A DNA stretch of 64,000 nucleotides, taken from assembly GCA_036852015.1 (NCBI GenBank), contig JAANDG010000084.1:1-64000 (forward strand), written 5' to 3'. Both the position numbers and the translations under genes were made by a program. Origin of the DNA: Pelodera strongyloides. Taxonomy: Eukaryota > Nematoda > Chromadorea > Rhabditida > Rhabditidae. Each line of letters opens with the position of its first letter. Within the stretch, counting starts at the first letter, position 1. Shown piece by piece: positions 1 through 11,500 of the stretch. The notes below the pieces were generated by a model, which saw only the letters and a list, made by a program, of their open reading frames with translations, ran no database searches and had not been told where the DNA came from.

Positions 1-362
1 AAATCAACTATTTACTACGAACCAAAATTTGTATAGACATCATAGTCTTATATTGATTTACTCCTTCCAATTAAAAGCTTTTGCTTTGTAAAGTATGTCT
101 TTCGGAATTTAATACCATCGTCTGTCGATAAAAGGAAACTGTTTGAGCACTTCATTCTCGTGAGCCTCCTCCTTTAAAGTGTTTTGCCAAAATGACAGGG
201 CGAGTGGTTTTCAAACTCATACTCGACAAATGCTCCTTTCTGTGCTGGAAATGTTCACCTTCAGAAGATCACAGAATTTGCATCAAAGTTAATTTTTCCT
301 CATATATTTCGCAAACCGCAACACCACATCGCTTTAATTATTTTTTATACATTTTTGAGCAA

Positions 363-3300
363 ATGGAACGGCAACGCGATATGTCGATTACTTTTTCTGA
401 GGATGACCTGAGACCGTATCGAAGTAGGCTGGCTATAGCGGCTGACAGAGGTGACGCAGATTTGTCATAACTTTCTCTGACTACTGAGACCGTATTCACC
501 AACACGCAGGGAGCCCTCCGTGGCCTCCCCAAGGAGCTAAAGAGTGCGAAAGCAGAAGAGATTCAGAGCGCTCTTGTGCCTAGGGAGGGCTCCCTGTGTT
601 GGTGAATACAGCTTCTGGTCCCGAAATGCACAATAAGGCAGGCATCGGCATCGAAGTGTGCAAAGTGATATACTATACTGTGCGAAGGAGAGCTACACCC
701 ATCAGAAGCATACACTCGAGCTCGGTAGCCTACCAATGTGTGAAAGGGAAAATTGAGTAATAAGAATAGTATGTATAAGTTTCTACTTTAGCTCAATCCT
801 CTGGAACCAACCGAACTTCTGGTGAGACCGCTAACGGAAGGCGCAGCGTTATGGATAAAATTCTGAAAAGTGAGTGTTGAGGATGATGTCGTAATGTGAG
901 ACCTTATTGTTAAAATTAATTACGAATCAACCAAAACGAATTGCAAAGTTTTCCGACAATGGAAGCCTTTTCTGAAGTTCAGTTTCCATGTTTGCGATGT
1001 TCACTACATGTTATTGTAGAAGAAGTCGAACAAATCGCATTCCGGGAGCAGTTTCGTGTGAAGGAAGCGCAGAGAGAACAGTGGGTTTGCCCTGAGTCCT
1101 GAGTTGCACCTGTTTGTTTTATGTTTTGCGCACATTTTCTTTCTAACCCATAACACTAGATTTCCCTACATATAAATTGACCGTACTAGAAATGCATGGT
1201 ACGACACTGGTGCTCGTACTGTGTTTTTGGTTCTATCGTCATCCCGCTATTATGTTTCTGAACGCTCTGCTCTGATTGTGAGGCGAAAATGGATAAATAA
1301 ATGTTTATTGGAGCAACGAGCCGTAGGGACAAAGAAGAAAAGTTCTTGAGGTAGTGGCTATTAGCTCACAAACCAAAAGGTACCCTAAGATGTTGGTGCG
1401 GGTAAGGAAACCAACATACTAACAAGGGACATAGATAATTTATTATTATATTCAGAGAATTGGAAGATTTTGGCAGACGCGTCTACCGTACTATCAGTCC
1501 CTCACAGCGCGCGGATTCTAGAAAAGGACAGGTGGGCAAAAACGCAAATTTTGAGACTTAATTCTTACAACGCGATATTCTGATGCTGCACCCTACACCT
1601 CGCTGCGCCCAGTGTCCGATAGACTTCTCGCGAGTGCATTGAACGTCATTTTGCGAAAACCTGGCGAAGCAATGGCGAAGGCGCCTTTTCTGTGTCAGCA
1701 ACAATCTTCGGATTTTCTTACAGGCCGCGCCTACCTTTCGCCGTGCGAAAATTACAAATTTAGGCTAGGATTTTTCCACGCACCACTCGGGTTATCAGTG
1801 TAGTGACAAACGGTGACAAGTTTTGTGAGAATCAGTGCCGCTGACTCTGACAATCAGCTTTATATATGAAAAATCACAATAACTTTTTTTTCTCTGGGCC
1901 CGACCAATTCGTATTTATTCTTTCCCTCTATATTCAGTGACAGTTTTGGTGTTTGTATCCCTTGACGACGGCGAGATTGGCCAAATCTCCCACGTGGTCA
2001 AGGTGAACATGACAGAAACGTTGACTTTTTATAATCATTCGATCCGATTAATTCCAAGAAAAAGGTTTTACGTGCGGAATTCTAATTGTAAGGATAATCG
2101 TTATCATGTGTAACACCAACGCGGAACTACACTATCAAACTACACTTACGCTTTATATAATATTAAAGGGTGTCGGGCGGTACATGCGTATGGGTCTCGT
2201 GCGAATAACTTCCCTATTTTCTGGCGAATACAAGACACTTTTAAGTAGTAAAAGAAGGGCAACAATAACATTAACTCGTTCACTCTGTTTTACAATGCAA
2301 TTTGCCGACGTGTTGCACGGTCCTGCAATTCCCAGTACGTTACAAAATATGAAAAGTATTGAAGAGCGTTTCAGGAAACAACCCTGAATGCTGTGTTACA
2401 TATTTAAATGGTTGTTTCCACTCTAATCTTTATATTTAAAACAGAGAAGCTCGTCAAGTGCTCCCGAGCGTCGCGCCCTTTCAGTGCAGAAACCAAGGAA
2501 GGAGAGCGAATTTCCGACGAAATCCAAGCGATATTCAGATGAGAAATACTTTCATTGGGAGTCGGATAATGAGGCAGAAGATGTGGAAATGAACATTATC
2601 GAACATCATGGTAAGAGGGAGAGTTGGGAAAATTTTCAGCTAAACTAGACGAATCAAAGACAGAATATTAGTTTTCATTGACTCTAGTTTCGCGTGATAA
2701 ATGTTACAAAGTCTGCTAAAACAACAGAACACAGCACTAACTCTGGGTCAGTACAATGTGAAACATTGGTTGTGCGCGACGAGTGTGCCTACCTCTCGCC
2801 GCGCGCCGGGCACCGGTGACGGTGACATAACCGACATCTGAGAGGTGTACTCGTAGCAATAATACATGTAGCAAGTAGCAGCTTATTGTTTAGATCCATC
2901 TTCTGGAGACCATAACGCTACCTGTCTTCTGTGTAAGTGGGCCAGAGAATATGAAGAGAAAGAGAGAAGAAAACGAGAGGTCGCAGTCAGTACTAGAGAG
3001 AGCATTTACTGTGCGCAGGTGAAGAGGTGAGTGGTTGTAATTAAAAAAGAAGTAAATAAATTTACAGTATTAATAGGAAAAGTGTAAAGGAGAGTATTGA
3101 TAGATAGGTGGAGTGTATCACGTTCTTTAACATGATAACCCCGTTTCGACCCTGAAGGTTATGATATCTCGCAAATTTTGGATGGATTTCCTTGATATCG
3201 GGAGTTCTTTGATTGTCTAATACAATATCGAAGTACTGTAAGGTGCATTGCACTGGAAACATGGTACGACTATAGTACGACGAACTCATATACCGCATTT

Positions 3301-3736
3301 GACATTTCTGCAAACTTTGGAATTTCGATTTAATTCTAAAGAAATCCTATAAAAATAGATTGAGTGTATAGAACGTATAGATCGTGCGAATGGTTGATAG
3401 GCTGAAAACCGCTTTGTATAAAATACATGTTTACATGGACCTAGACCTAACAATACGCATTTAATAAAAAATCTTTTACGCTACAGGAGCGCGCTCCACC
3501 TTTCAAGGGTAGTTCAATACAAGAGTTTTCAATGTATATGACCTGTTCCGGTTCTGAGTCCTGAGCATTAGGTCGTCTTCGGGCTAGAACCCGAAGAGGT
3601 CGCCCATGACCCATGATTCCCATTAATGTTACCGGACCTTGCCGAATATCTGATAGTCTACTTCTTTAGATACATCAATCGCCGACAGGAATGGGAAGAT
3701 GAATTTGTACAAGAAGAAGAAAATAAGATGAAATAA
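363..3736 (+). CDS. 7-exon gene, 236-aa protein with two CxxC pairs, family not recognised
   Basis: Exons 363-450, 792-869, 978-1080, 1456-1531, 2445-2610, 2894-3026 and 3670-3736 (TAA) join with matching phases throughout and give 236 residues. The start ATG at 363 is chosen because the same frame upstream reads as unnatural low-quality protein and an acceptor-like TTTTTGAG ends 3 bases before it. The acceptor of exon 3 is uncertain: 966 would add four residues in the same frame. Visible features are Cys60-Leu-Arg-Cys63 followed by a Glu-rich helix, a Ser/Arg/Lys-rich middle, an acidic patch near residues 150-165, Cys181-Leu-Leu-Cys184 followed by a charged helix (KWAREYEEKERRKRE), and a Glu-rich C-terminus. 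The two CxxC pairs could jointly bind one zinc ion; that is inference. I do not recognise the family. A poly(A) signal AATAAA lies at 3910-3915. Other exons further upstream, outside the window, cannot be excluded. Confidence 0.62.
492..609. mobile_element. short inverted-repeat element (MITE-like) in intron 1
   Basis: Arms 492-519 and 584-609 are near-perfect reverse complements (GTATTCACCAACAC then AGGGAGCCCTCC, with a 2-base insertion GC in the left arm), separated by about 64 bases. It lies wholly inside the first intron of the 363-3736 gene. No clear target duplication was seen, so a structural hairpin rather than a transposed element is possible. Confidence 0.6.
3457..3530 (-). repeat. 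interspersed repeat (GCGCGCTC-containing), minus-oriented copy
   Basis: On the minus strand this reads ACCCTTGAAAGG then GGAGCGCGCTCCTG then GTAAAAGATTTTTTATT. The same arrangement recurs at 36257-36315 and 37068-37125 (plus strand) and, more degenerate, near 41170-41215. It sits just downstream of the first gene. It may be the end of a transposon or SINE family; the full unit is not delimited. Confidence 0.45.
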
Positions 3737-3909
3737 TCATTATCTCTACTTCTGATGATGCCTATTTGATGCTGCCTATGTTACACTTTGTCTCATTTGG
3801 TTGCAATATCGTTGTTCTAATTCTATGGATTCAAAAAGAAATAATTCTTCATCTCGTTTCTTCATTATGTTCGACGTATGGAAATTGTCTATTTGTTGTC
3901 AGTTACATA

Positions 3910-3915
3910 AATAAA
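3910..3915 (+). other. poly(A) signal AATAAA
   Basis: Canonical hexamer about 175 bases after the TAA of the first gene, in an AT-rich run of overlapping ATAAATAAATAA. Confidence 0.5.
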
Positions 3916-4665
3916 TAACTTATCTAAGTTCTTGTTTTGCTTCTATGGTGACCTGTATTTTTTCACAATGGCAATATATGTGTTATTATCAGAACTGATA
4001 TTGATATCAGAACTGATATTGATTTGTTACCATAGCTCTGGTAGCCAACGGGCCTATGTTCCGTTCCACTTGGCCGAAACGCCCTATATCCCGTTCCGAT
4101 ATGCCGGTACGTTCCAGTTCTCGATCCGATAAATTTTACGGACCCAATTCCGTAACGATTGGTCCCGGTACGGCCTTTTTTAAAGGTGTACTACGTTCTT
4201 CACCGCCCCTAGCGCCGCCCGGAACGCCCTTACCGCCCCTAGCGACGCCCGACACGCCCCTTTACCCGCTCCTAGCGCCGCCCAGACCACGCCCACAAGC
4301 ACCGCAAACGTTCCGCAGGTGGAAAGAAGTATACTAGATCAATGCTGACAAGATACTAGTAAATCTCTATTGGTATACTAAAAAAACTTGGGATATTTTT
4401 TAGGATTTTGTGAACTTTGCTTTGTTTTTATGTTTTCCTTATGTTTGTTGTTGTTGTTGTTGTAACCAATTTGCTACTTTTTCCTTTTCTCTCTTTACAT
4501 GGCTCACATGACGTTCGCAACTCAAATATTGTGACATGTTGCTCCCCATGCATACAATACGTTTTCCGGCAGTGACTGATTTAATATTTTTGTTTATTTA
4601 CTGGTTATCCCCTTTATACAACTCCTTCCAGTATCGACGTCTTCTTGACTCGGCAAGCAGGAACG

Positions 4666-6077
4666 ATGTCTGTAAACCAGTTTACTCGACCGTGGACCAA
4701 GTCTCCGCTTCCAGATTATAACTGGACATGGTGGGTTACTTTGCGTGTTATTTTTCAATCCAATACGTTTTTTGTGAGTTGAAAGTAGCTTTTGATCGCG
4801 AGAGGCATTCACGGCGTCGAGGTGGTACATTGTTGGTGTTGCTTTTATTTATAACTGTATATCGCCTACATTTCAGATGACTTCCCTGGCACTGCGGTGA
4901 TCCTCTGACGCAAAAAGGAGTGGAGCAAGAAGCCAAGCTAACTGTTCTGTGCTTACAGTCCTACCGGATAATTGTACAATGTTTTTTTACTGTACTTTTT
5001 GCTTTTTTGCTCGGGAATAAAGCTTTTTTTGTCAATTTCCTGTGATTTGTGGTGTATTTTAATAATTTGTTACTGTAATTGAGGTGGTGCTGTAGTGGTA
5101 ACGCTATTTATGGCTGGTATGTGTATTATAAATCTTGGGTGCCTACCGTAGTTGCTACGCTATTTGTATTATGGCTATCTACTTTTGCTGCTACCCGCCC
5201 CTAGCGCCGCGTGGCTACCCGCCCCGGGCGTCTCCGTTCACTCGCTAGGGGCGGGTAGCCGCGCGGCGCCCGGGGCGGTGGAGGTTCAGAGTATTTTCAG
5301 CATTTTTATTCTTTTTGAAATTTGTGTTTTTTCTTTATTTTATTCTTTCCTTTCATTTTGTATATTGTTCACTTTTTCTAAAAATGTATTTGTCGAGTAA
5401 AGTGAGTATCACGAACAATTTGCTGCATTTTGACAATCAGTTAGAATGATTTTATGAATGGGAAAGGGGCCGACCGCCATTTTAATTTAGGTCTTGTCCA
5501 TAAGTAGACTCAGCTACATCATTTATCCGTATACCGTTTGTAAGTCACGAGAAACTAGCAGGTATTGATGCGTTTGCAATTTTTAGAGGTGCTCGTTTTC
5601 AATTTGTACTTCCGTGACATTTGTTTACGTTACGCTTTACGCGTACTACTAACACATCAGTTGTCTCTGTGTGCTTTGTCCAAGAGGACTGACAACAGAA
5701 CTGACCATAGTGGATAAATGGTATGGATCCTCTAGCACCTTGTTCTGTTTCTTGATGTTTTTATTCAGGTTTGCGCAATCTGGAAGATGGTTGGTTGGGA
5801 TGGTCCACTCCAGACGTTGGGCCGTGGCTCACTCAACGTCTAGATATGTTTTAAGCGGACACATGCTTGCTACATTGTCACTTGTCACACGTGCTCAGGA
5901 TGCTCACTTTTACTATTATGGTATGTTAATTGTACCTTGCCTGTGGCGAACGGTTTGGTGCATTGTATGATAAATAGTGTGTGTATCCAATGGTCAGTTT
6001 TCATTTTCTATCCTATTGTTTGAACATTGTTATCAGACGTTGAGGAGTGTGTGGCGTCGCTTGCAAAGCTGTTCTGA
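4666..6077 (+). CDS. possible spliced 85-aa ORF inside the transposon
   Basis: Exons 4632-4730 (ATG 4666), 5769-5920 and 6037-6077 (TGA) have agreeing phases and good-looking splice sites. The first exon reads MSVNQFTRPWTKSPLPDYNW; the second is hydrophobic/aromatic; the product ends DVEECVASLAKLF. I recognise no family. Because open short exons occur by chance in AT-poor segments, this is a weak call. If real it is probably a leftover or accessory ORF of the surrounding element. Confidence 0.25.
5196..5278. repeat. GC-rich inverted repeat within the transposon
   Basis: GCTACCCGCCCCTAGCG and its reverse complement CGCTAGGGGCGGGTAGC face each other, followed by a second GC-rich segment. The unit CCGCCCCTAGCGCCGCCCGG also recurs in the left end region at 4200-4275, so the element carries a dispersed GC-rich motif strikingly unlike its AT-rich surroundings. 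Confidence 0.6.
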
Positions 6078-8591
6078 TGGTAACATGAACTACTACACCG
6101 GATCAGTGGTAGACGATTACATCTTAGTGTGGCCAATTGGGGTGAGCCCAGAATGGATAACAATATAGCATAGACAACCATGTTTCAACATTTGTTTACA
6201 ATTTAGAACTCGAATTGTGAGGAGTTTGAGATTGAATGCAATGTTGTTTTTTGTGCACCTCTAGTATAGGACGACGCCGTGGCCCGTGGGGTGTTGAAAC
6301 CTTGTCTATGGAATTAGTATCCCCACTTATATTGTAAATTTCGTTAATTCAGATTTGCGGTCCCGGGTCCCGTTACAGCAATATGGCATAGGATGGCGGC
6401 AAGACAACGTCATCAATCCCGATTAAACAGGGACGGGAAGGGAGAAAATACGATATCGATAGAAACATCCTTTCTTTAACAAAGGTACATTTTTGTATTG
6501 ACGGGATATATTATGGTGCGTGACGATTGGGATTGACGGGATATATTAGGATATATGTGCATGTTAAATAATGCCTGTTCGTTTGTGTTGTATTAAAGCT
6601 CGAGGTTGTCAACTGTCGGGAAAATATCCATTTGGTGTGACATAATACACCAAATAGTGTATATACGCTCATTTACGTCAGTGCAGCATATAGTTTGTAT
6701 AATGTCCATAAGTTAGTCCATTATTAGAGACTTGCGTGTCATTTCTCTTATCGCTTGTTTGAATAGTACTTTATAGTAGTAAGTAACAAGGCTATTAGTA
6801 GTAGTTATGAAATTAACAGTAGAAGACTTAAGCTCTCAATATTATACCTGTGGAGTGGAGAGCGAGAGAGGTACTTTTAAATGTGTTCTCCTACAAAACG
6901 CGTTAGTTTTTATTCCATGCTTCAGGTTGTGGTTGTGCGTAGAGAACGGGAAGAACTCGGTGGAACACTCACATCACAAGTACTCTGAGGTACCTATTTT
7001 TTCTCATGTTTGTTGCATATATTTTGCTTCTTACCGTAGCTGTCCGTCACGTCCACATCAGCAATTTACTTAAGATGGTATATGTCCACAGTTCTCTGTA
7101 TGCAGTATTTATAAGTATGTTGTATCTGTTGCGCCGGATAATTGTTTCGCAGATTCACATAACAATATTTAAGGGACTACTGGCTGGCCTACTCCCTTTC
7201 CGTTCCCTTTGGATTGCCGATCCCGAAAACGCTTTTTTTGGATGGACATGAACAATCACTGGCCGCACCTGACTGCGGAGACTGACAGCCAGGAGCCTAT
7301 AGACCAGCAATTAACCGCAGACATACAAGCACTCTGGATTACGTTGCTGACCGATCTTTTTGAATTCACTTGTTCTTTAGTTTTACTCTCGTTAATTATC
7401 ATCCTCGTTTCCGTTTACCATTACTTTTGTTTATAGTGTAGTTGCGAAAAGTTTCGTTTGCAGATAGTGTAGTTCTGTCCTCGCGAGCACCTCAGTTCGA
7501 ATTCCTATTTAAATATTTTTTTTAAAAGAATTACCGTGCTATACATGCATTATATTTTGTATTGTGAGACAGGTTGTTTCGCCTTCGACTAGTATCTGTC
7601 GCTCCTTTGTATGCCGAAATTTGAACCGCTTTACTTTCAGTTCATGTAAAAATGTTGTATAGTTCTTTCCTTTATTCCATTAGTTTCCATTAACACATTA
7701 ACACCTCTAATTCACCAATGATTAGGCGGTGTTATATTCTCGTTTACTAAAATTCTTCTATCTATATTAGCTAAGATAATCTTACTTTTCCGGCATTGTT
7801 TTCTTTTTGATTACATCGTTATTAATGATCCTTCACCCTTTTTATTAATTACCTTGCCTTGCATGGTTGAATAAAAAATTTCTGAAAAAAACTACCCATG
7901 TTCCGTTTCAGTAAAAGTGCTTAGGTCCCGTTCCAACTTTTAATACACCATGTCCCGTTCCACTAAACTGCGTGCTACGTTCCGTTCCGACTATTCGCGC
8001 GCTCTGTCCCGTTCCAGTAACACGTGCCAGGAACGCACACCGGTTTACGTTCCTGGCACGTGAAAGTGGAACGGGACATAGGCCCGTTGGCTACCAGAGA
8101 GAGTCTAAAATTGCATCAAAAATAGCGAGAATACTGTAGATCGTGTAGTGTGGTCCGTGGTGTACATCGAAGCCCCGCCCACATTTTTGTTTTTATTTTT
8201 CTACTTTTTTATTTATTTCATGTTTTTTCTTCTAATTTAGCCTTGATAAGAGTTATTTGCCTTTTTATATGAAAGAGGAGTTGGCACTGCATAGTAAACT
8301 AGTCCGGCCATTCTCGTGTTTTGCTACTGGGCCTTCTAAAGCCAGAGAAATCATAAAGCACATGTGGAGTCCACCGTTCTTGTTGTTCGTGACACTTGCT
8401 TGCCTTTCTTCTGTTTATGTTCATGTTCTTGGTTTTTAACATATCTCCATTTCAGCTGAGTAACTTGGGTTGCCCGGAAGCTGTGTCTCGTTCAAGATCA
8501 GACGACAGTCAACCGGCTCTCTTATTCTATCATTCAGAAATCTTTCCGAGATTTGTCAGCAAAGTGATCGCGGGATTTTTGCTCAGGCAAG

Positions 8592-11500
8592 ATGCCGAAC
8601 GCTCCCTCGAAAATGAGGAAATCGCAGAGTGAACGAGCTCATGTTAGTTTTTTTTGCCTTTATTTTGTTGCTTAAATTGTCTGGTTTTACTCACATTGAT
8701 TCCAAAGCTATGCAGATATGGTGTGTCAATTATTGCCATTATTACAACAAATGATGCGACATATGTTCGTTATCGTGTTCGTGGAACATGCGCAACACAT
8801 CGTTCGAATAAACATCCCGAAAATGCCCAACTGCATTTGTATCCTTTTTTTAGAAACCTGCTTCCGACACGTCGTCGAAAGTGATCTCAAGTTTGGATGA
8901 AGAACAGTTCAAGCAACTTCTCGATCGCAGCGTCGACTATCATAGGACACTGATCGATGACGACTCACGGGTTAGTGTTGTGATTATTATATTATGCATA
9001 GTTTATTGAGCATACATAAAATATAGACAGGTTTAAATGGTCGCCCTAAGGCATTTTTCCTGTTCCTTTCTTTTTGTAACAGGTTGTCTATGTGGGGGTG
9101 GGTATTTTCCTGTCCAACTCCAACGGAACACTGTTAATAAAAAAAAATCCGAAACTGCGCATCCGCCGCTTACAGAAATGGAATACGGGTGCCAGAACCG
9201 GGAAATGGGAAAATAAAAGCCCGATACCTACGAAACTCTACTACGACAGCAAGAGCGAAACTTGGCGCTGTATTTATGTTTCAAGCAATATAACGATCGG
9301 TTTTTGAAAAGCATGTATCAGACCATTCATATGTGTTTTGTGCAAAGTATAATGTAATTATAGTGAAATAAAAGCACCTGGCGCAGTGCTTGCGTACACT
9401 GTGTAGGAATAGGGAATAGGAATGCAGCGTGGGCCTGTCTGACATATGTTTCAAAAACCCGATGTTATACCGCTTTACTTTACCTATATCATTCGCTTTC
9501 AGGAGCATCTGGAGAGTTCGCGTCACTTGGGAGGTGGAAGCAACAATGCACTAGTTGAGAATCTCTATCAGACCGAGAGACGCCACCTCATTGATCAACA
9601 GATTGCGAGTAAGTTACTGCTATAATAATATTTTTTTGGTTTATATTTCTGAAAAAAAAGTTGGGAGCGTTTATAGATTATTTATGTTACACTTTCGCGC
9701 GAATTCGCCGCGAAAGTACCATCCAAGTTAACTTTTCCATTTTCGAGCAGTTTTCCATTAGGTGTATGCAAAAAACGCTGTAGGTGTATGTAAATTTCTT
9801 ACTGTATGTAAAATTCCACTATGGGAAACTGCGATAACATGGATGATAGTTTCGCATGCGAAAGTGCGCGAAAGCGTAACATAAATACCTTATTAGGACT
9901 CTGAAAGAAAGAAAACAAGTAAAAAAAATAGGTTCAAGATGAATAAAAAAAAACTGTTGGAAGTTTGAGAGTTACTGAGTAAATTGATAACCAGACAAAA
10001 ATCAATTATGGCCAACTCATGAGTAGTTTTTTCTCCGTCGTTTACGTTTAGTTAATTGAAATTGAATCTTGTAAGACTAATTAATTTCTACATATGAATT
10101 TTCGTATTTTCGCAGTATCTCTCAAACATTTCTACTTTTATTTACATATATTTTTTTATATCGGCTTTCTATGCGAACAATATAAGCAGTCCCAGTGCTT
10201 CATTTCCATTATGCGTGGCATATTGTCCAGAAATGACCAAAGCCTGTTGCACTATTGTTTTTATGGTCTGTAGATATTTTTTTGAACAAAAGAACCGTCT
10301 GCCCAGTGCCCGTATTAGCTCCTCTTATTTTTCGACGCAGCTGTTTTTGTAGAGGGTTTAAATGTCATGTTCTGCAACTATGTTTGTTTGCTACTTCACA
10401 TACCCACTTTCGCCCTAATGCTTGTATTTCTGTTCAGAAAGTCTAACCCAGTCCCTAAAGGTGGGTAAATTGAGCTGTACTTTTGGTACTCGAGTGAATT
10501 ATGAATTCTTTTTATTGTTAATCATTCTGTTCTCGCGTCGTCTGGCGATTTCTTCCTGCAGTTTTCCTGTGAGATTGAGGGTTTCGTAGAGATTGGTTTT
10601 TGGTCTGGGCCAGGGCATAAAACTCGTCGGGAAAAGCTCAAAACCACCATCCAAATATGTGTAGTGTTTCTGAAATTTGTAGCTCTTTATGATACGTTTC
10701 TGATTTTCACCATACGTAATATTCTAATCCCGACGGTGGTATGGCTACGAGCTCAAGACCACCGTCTAAATTTATGCAATATGCTAATTCGGATGGTGGT
10801 TTCGTCGGTCAGAGCGTCAACGAGTTTATGCCATGGTCTGGGCGTAGGCCGATTTTTTTGGCGTTCATCTTCTACTGCTTTTCTGATTCTTACAGTATGA
10901 GTTTTGACCATAGCCTTCTGATTTCATATCATTGATTGAATATTTATTTCAGCTGATGGCGAGTCGTCGTTCATACGCCATAAAACGTTGTATGCGAGAG
11001 AACCGTCACCGGACACCAGAGCACCGTGAGTTGTTTGTCCCTGTTTTACTTATATGTTGTTGTTGTTCCTGTACATAAGACTTATTAACACAGATTCTTT
11101 CATCTAGGTAAGGCTATCCACCACGAGTCCATTCCGAAAATACATGTTATATAAAAATAAAAGACATCATAGAAAATGATCAAAATTATGTGGAGTAGCG
11201 TGATAGCCGTTGTTTCGAATTTATAGTGTTCCTTTCGTCATCTGTGACATAGTTCGCTGAAAAGGGAAAGATACTCCCATCCTGTTTCTTTATGGGGTTT
11301 GCAAGTATGCCGAAAAATTTGTCTTGGAAACTTTTATAATTACTCATGTTATATATTCATTCTTAGTTCCAAAGTACGATACCTCGTGTACATACTTGCA
11401 AACCCCATAAAATAATGTTCATTGGTCAATTCAGTCGTGGTGGAGGCGCGCCATAAGCTTTCATAAATTTCTGCTTCTTGCTTAGTTTATGATTTTCAGA

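Larger units (their letters stand above)
4036..8099. mobile_element. probable 4.06-kb DNA transposon with about 38-bp TIRs and CCCGTTCC subterminal repeats
   Basis: The left end (CTCTGGTAGCCAACGGGCCT at 4036) and the right end (its reverse complement ending at 8099) match over about 38 bases with one difference. Inside each end the motif TGTCCCGTTCCA or close variants recurs: about three copies on the left (4056-4110) and about six on the right (7899-8077), the pattern expected of transposase-binding sites. The right end also has a GTGCCAGGAACG hairpin (8021-8063). No convincing target duplication was found, so two solo copies in opposite orientation remain possible. The interior has no long transposase ORF. 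It holds only short open segments, including 7230-7430, so it looks non-autonomous or decayed. Confidence 0.55.

Noticed and set aside
192..362. Start of the first gene at ATG 192
   Set aside because: The frame is open, but the 57 extra residues look like translated non-coding AT-rich sequence, and an acceptor-like site directly precedes ATG 363.
8456..8631. 58-codon open frame (LSNLGCPEAVSRSR...) as a separate terminal exon
   Set aside because: No phase-compatible upstream exon was found; the same segment works as 5' UTR and first coding exon of the 29-exon gene in another frame.
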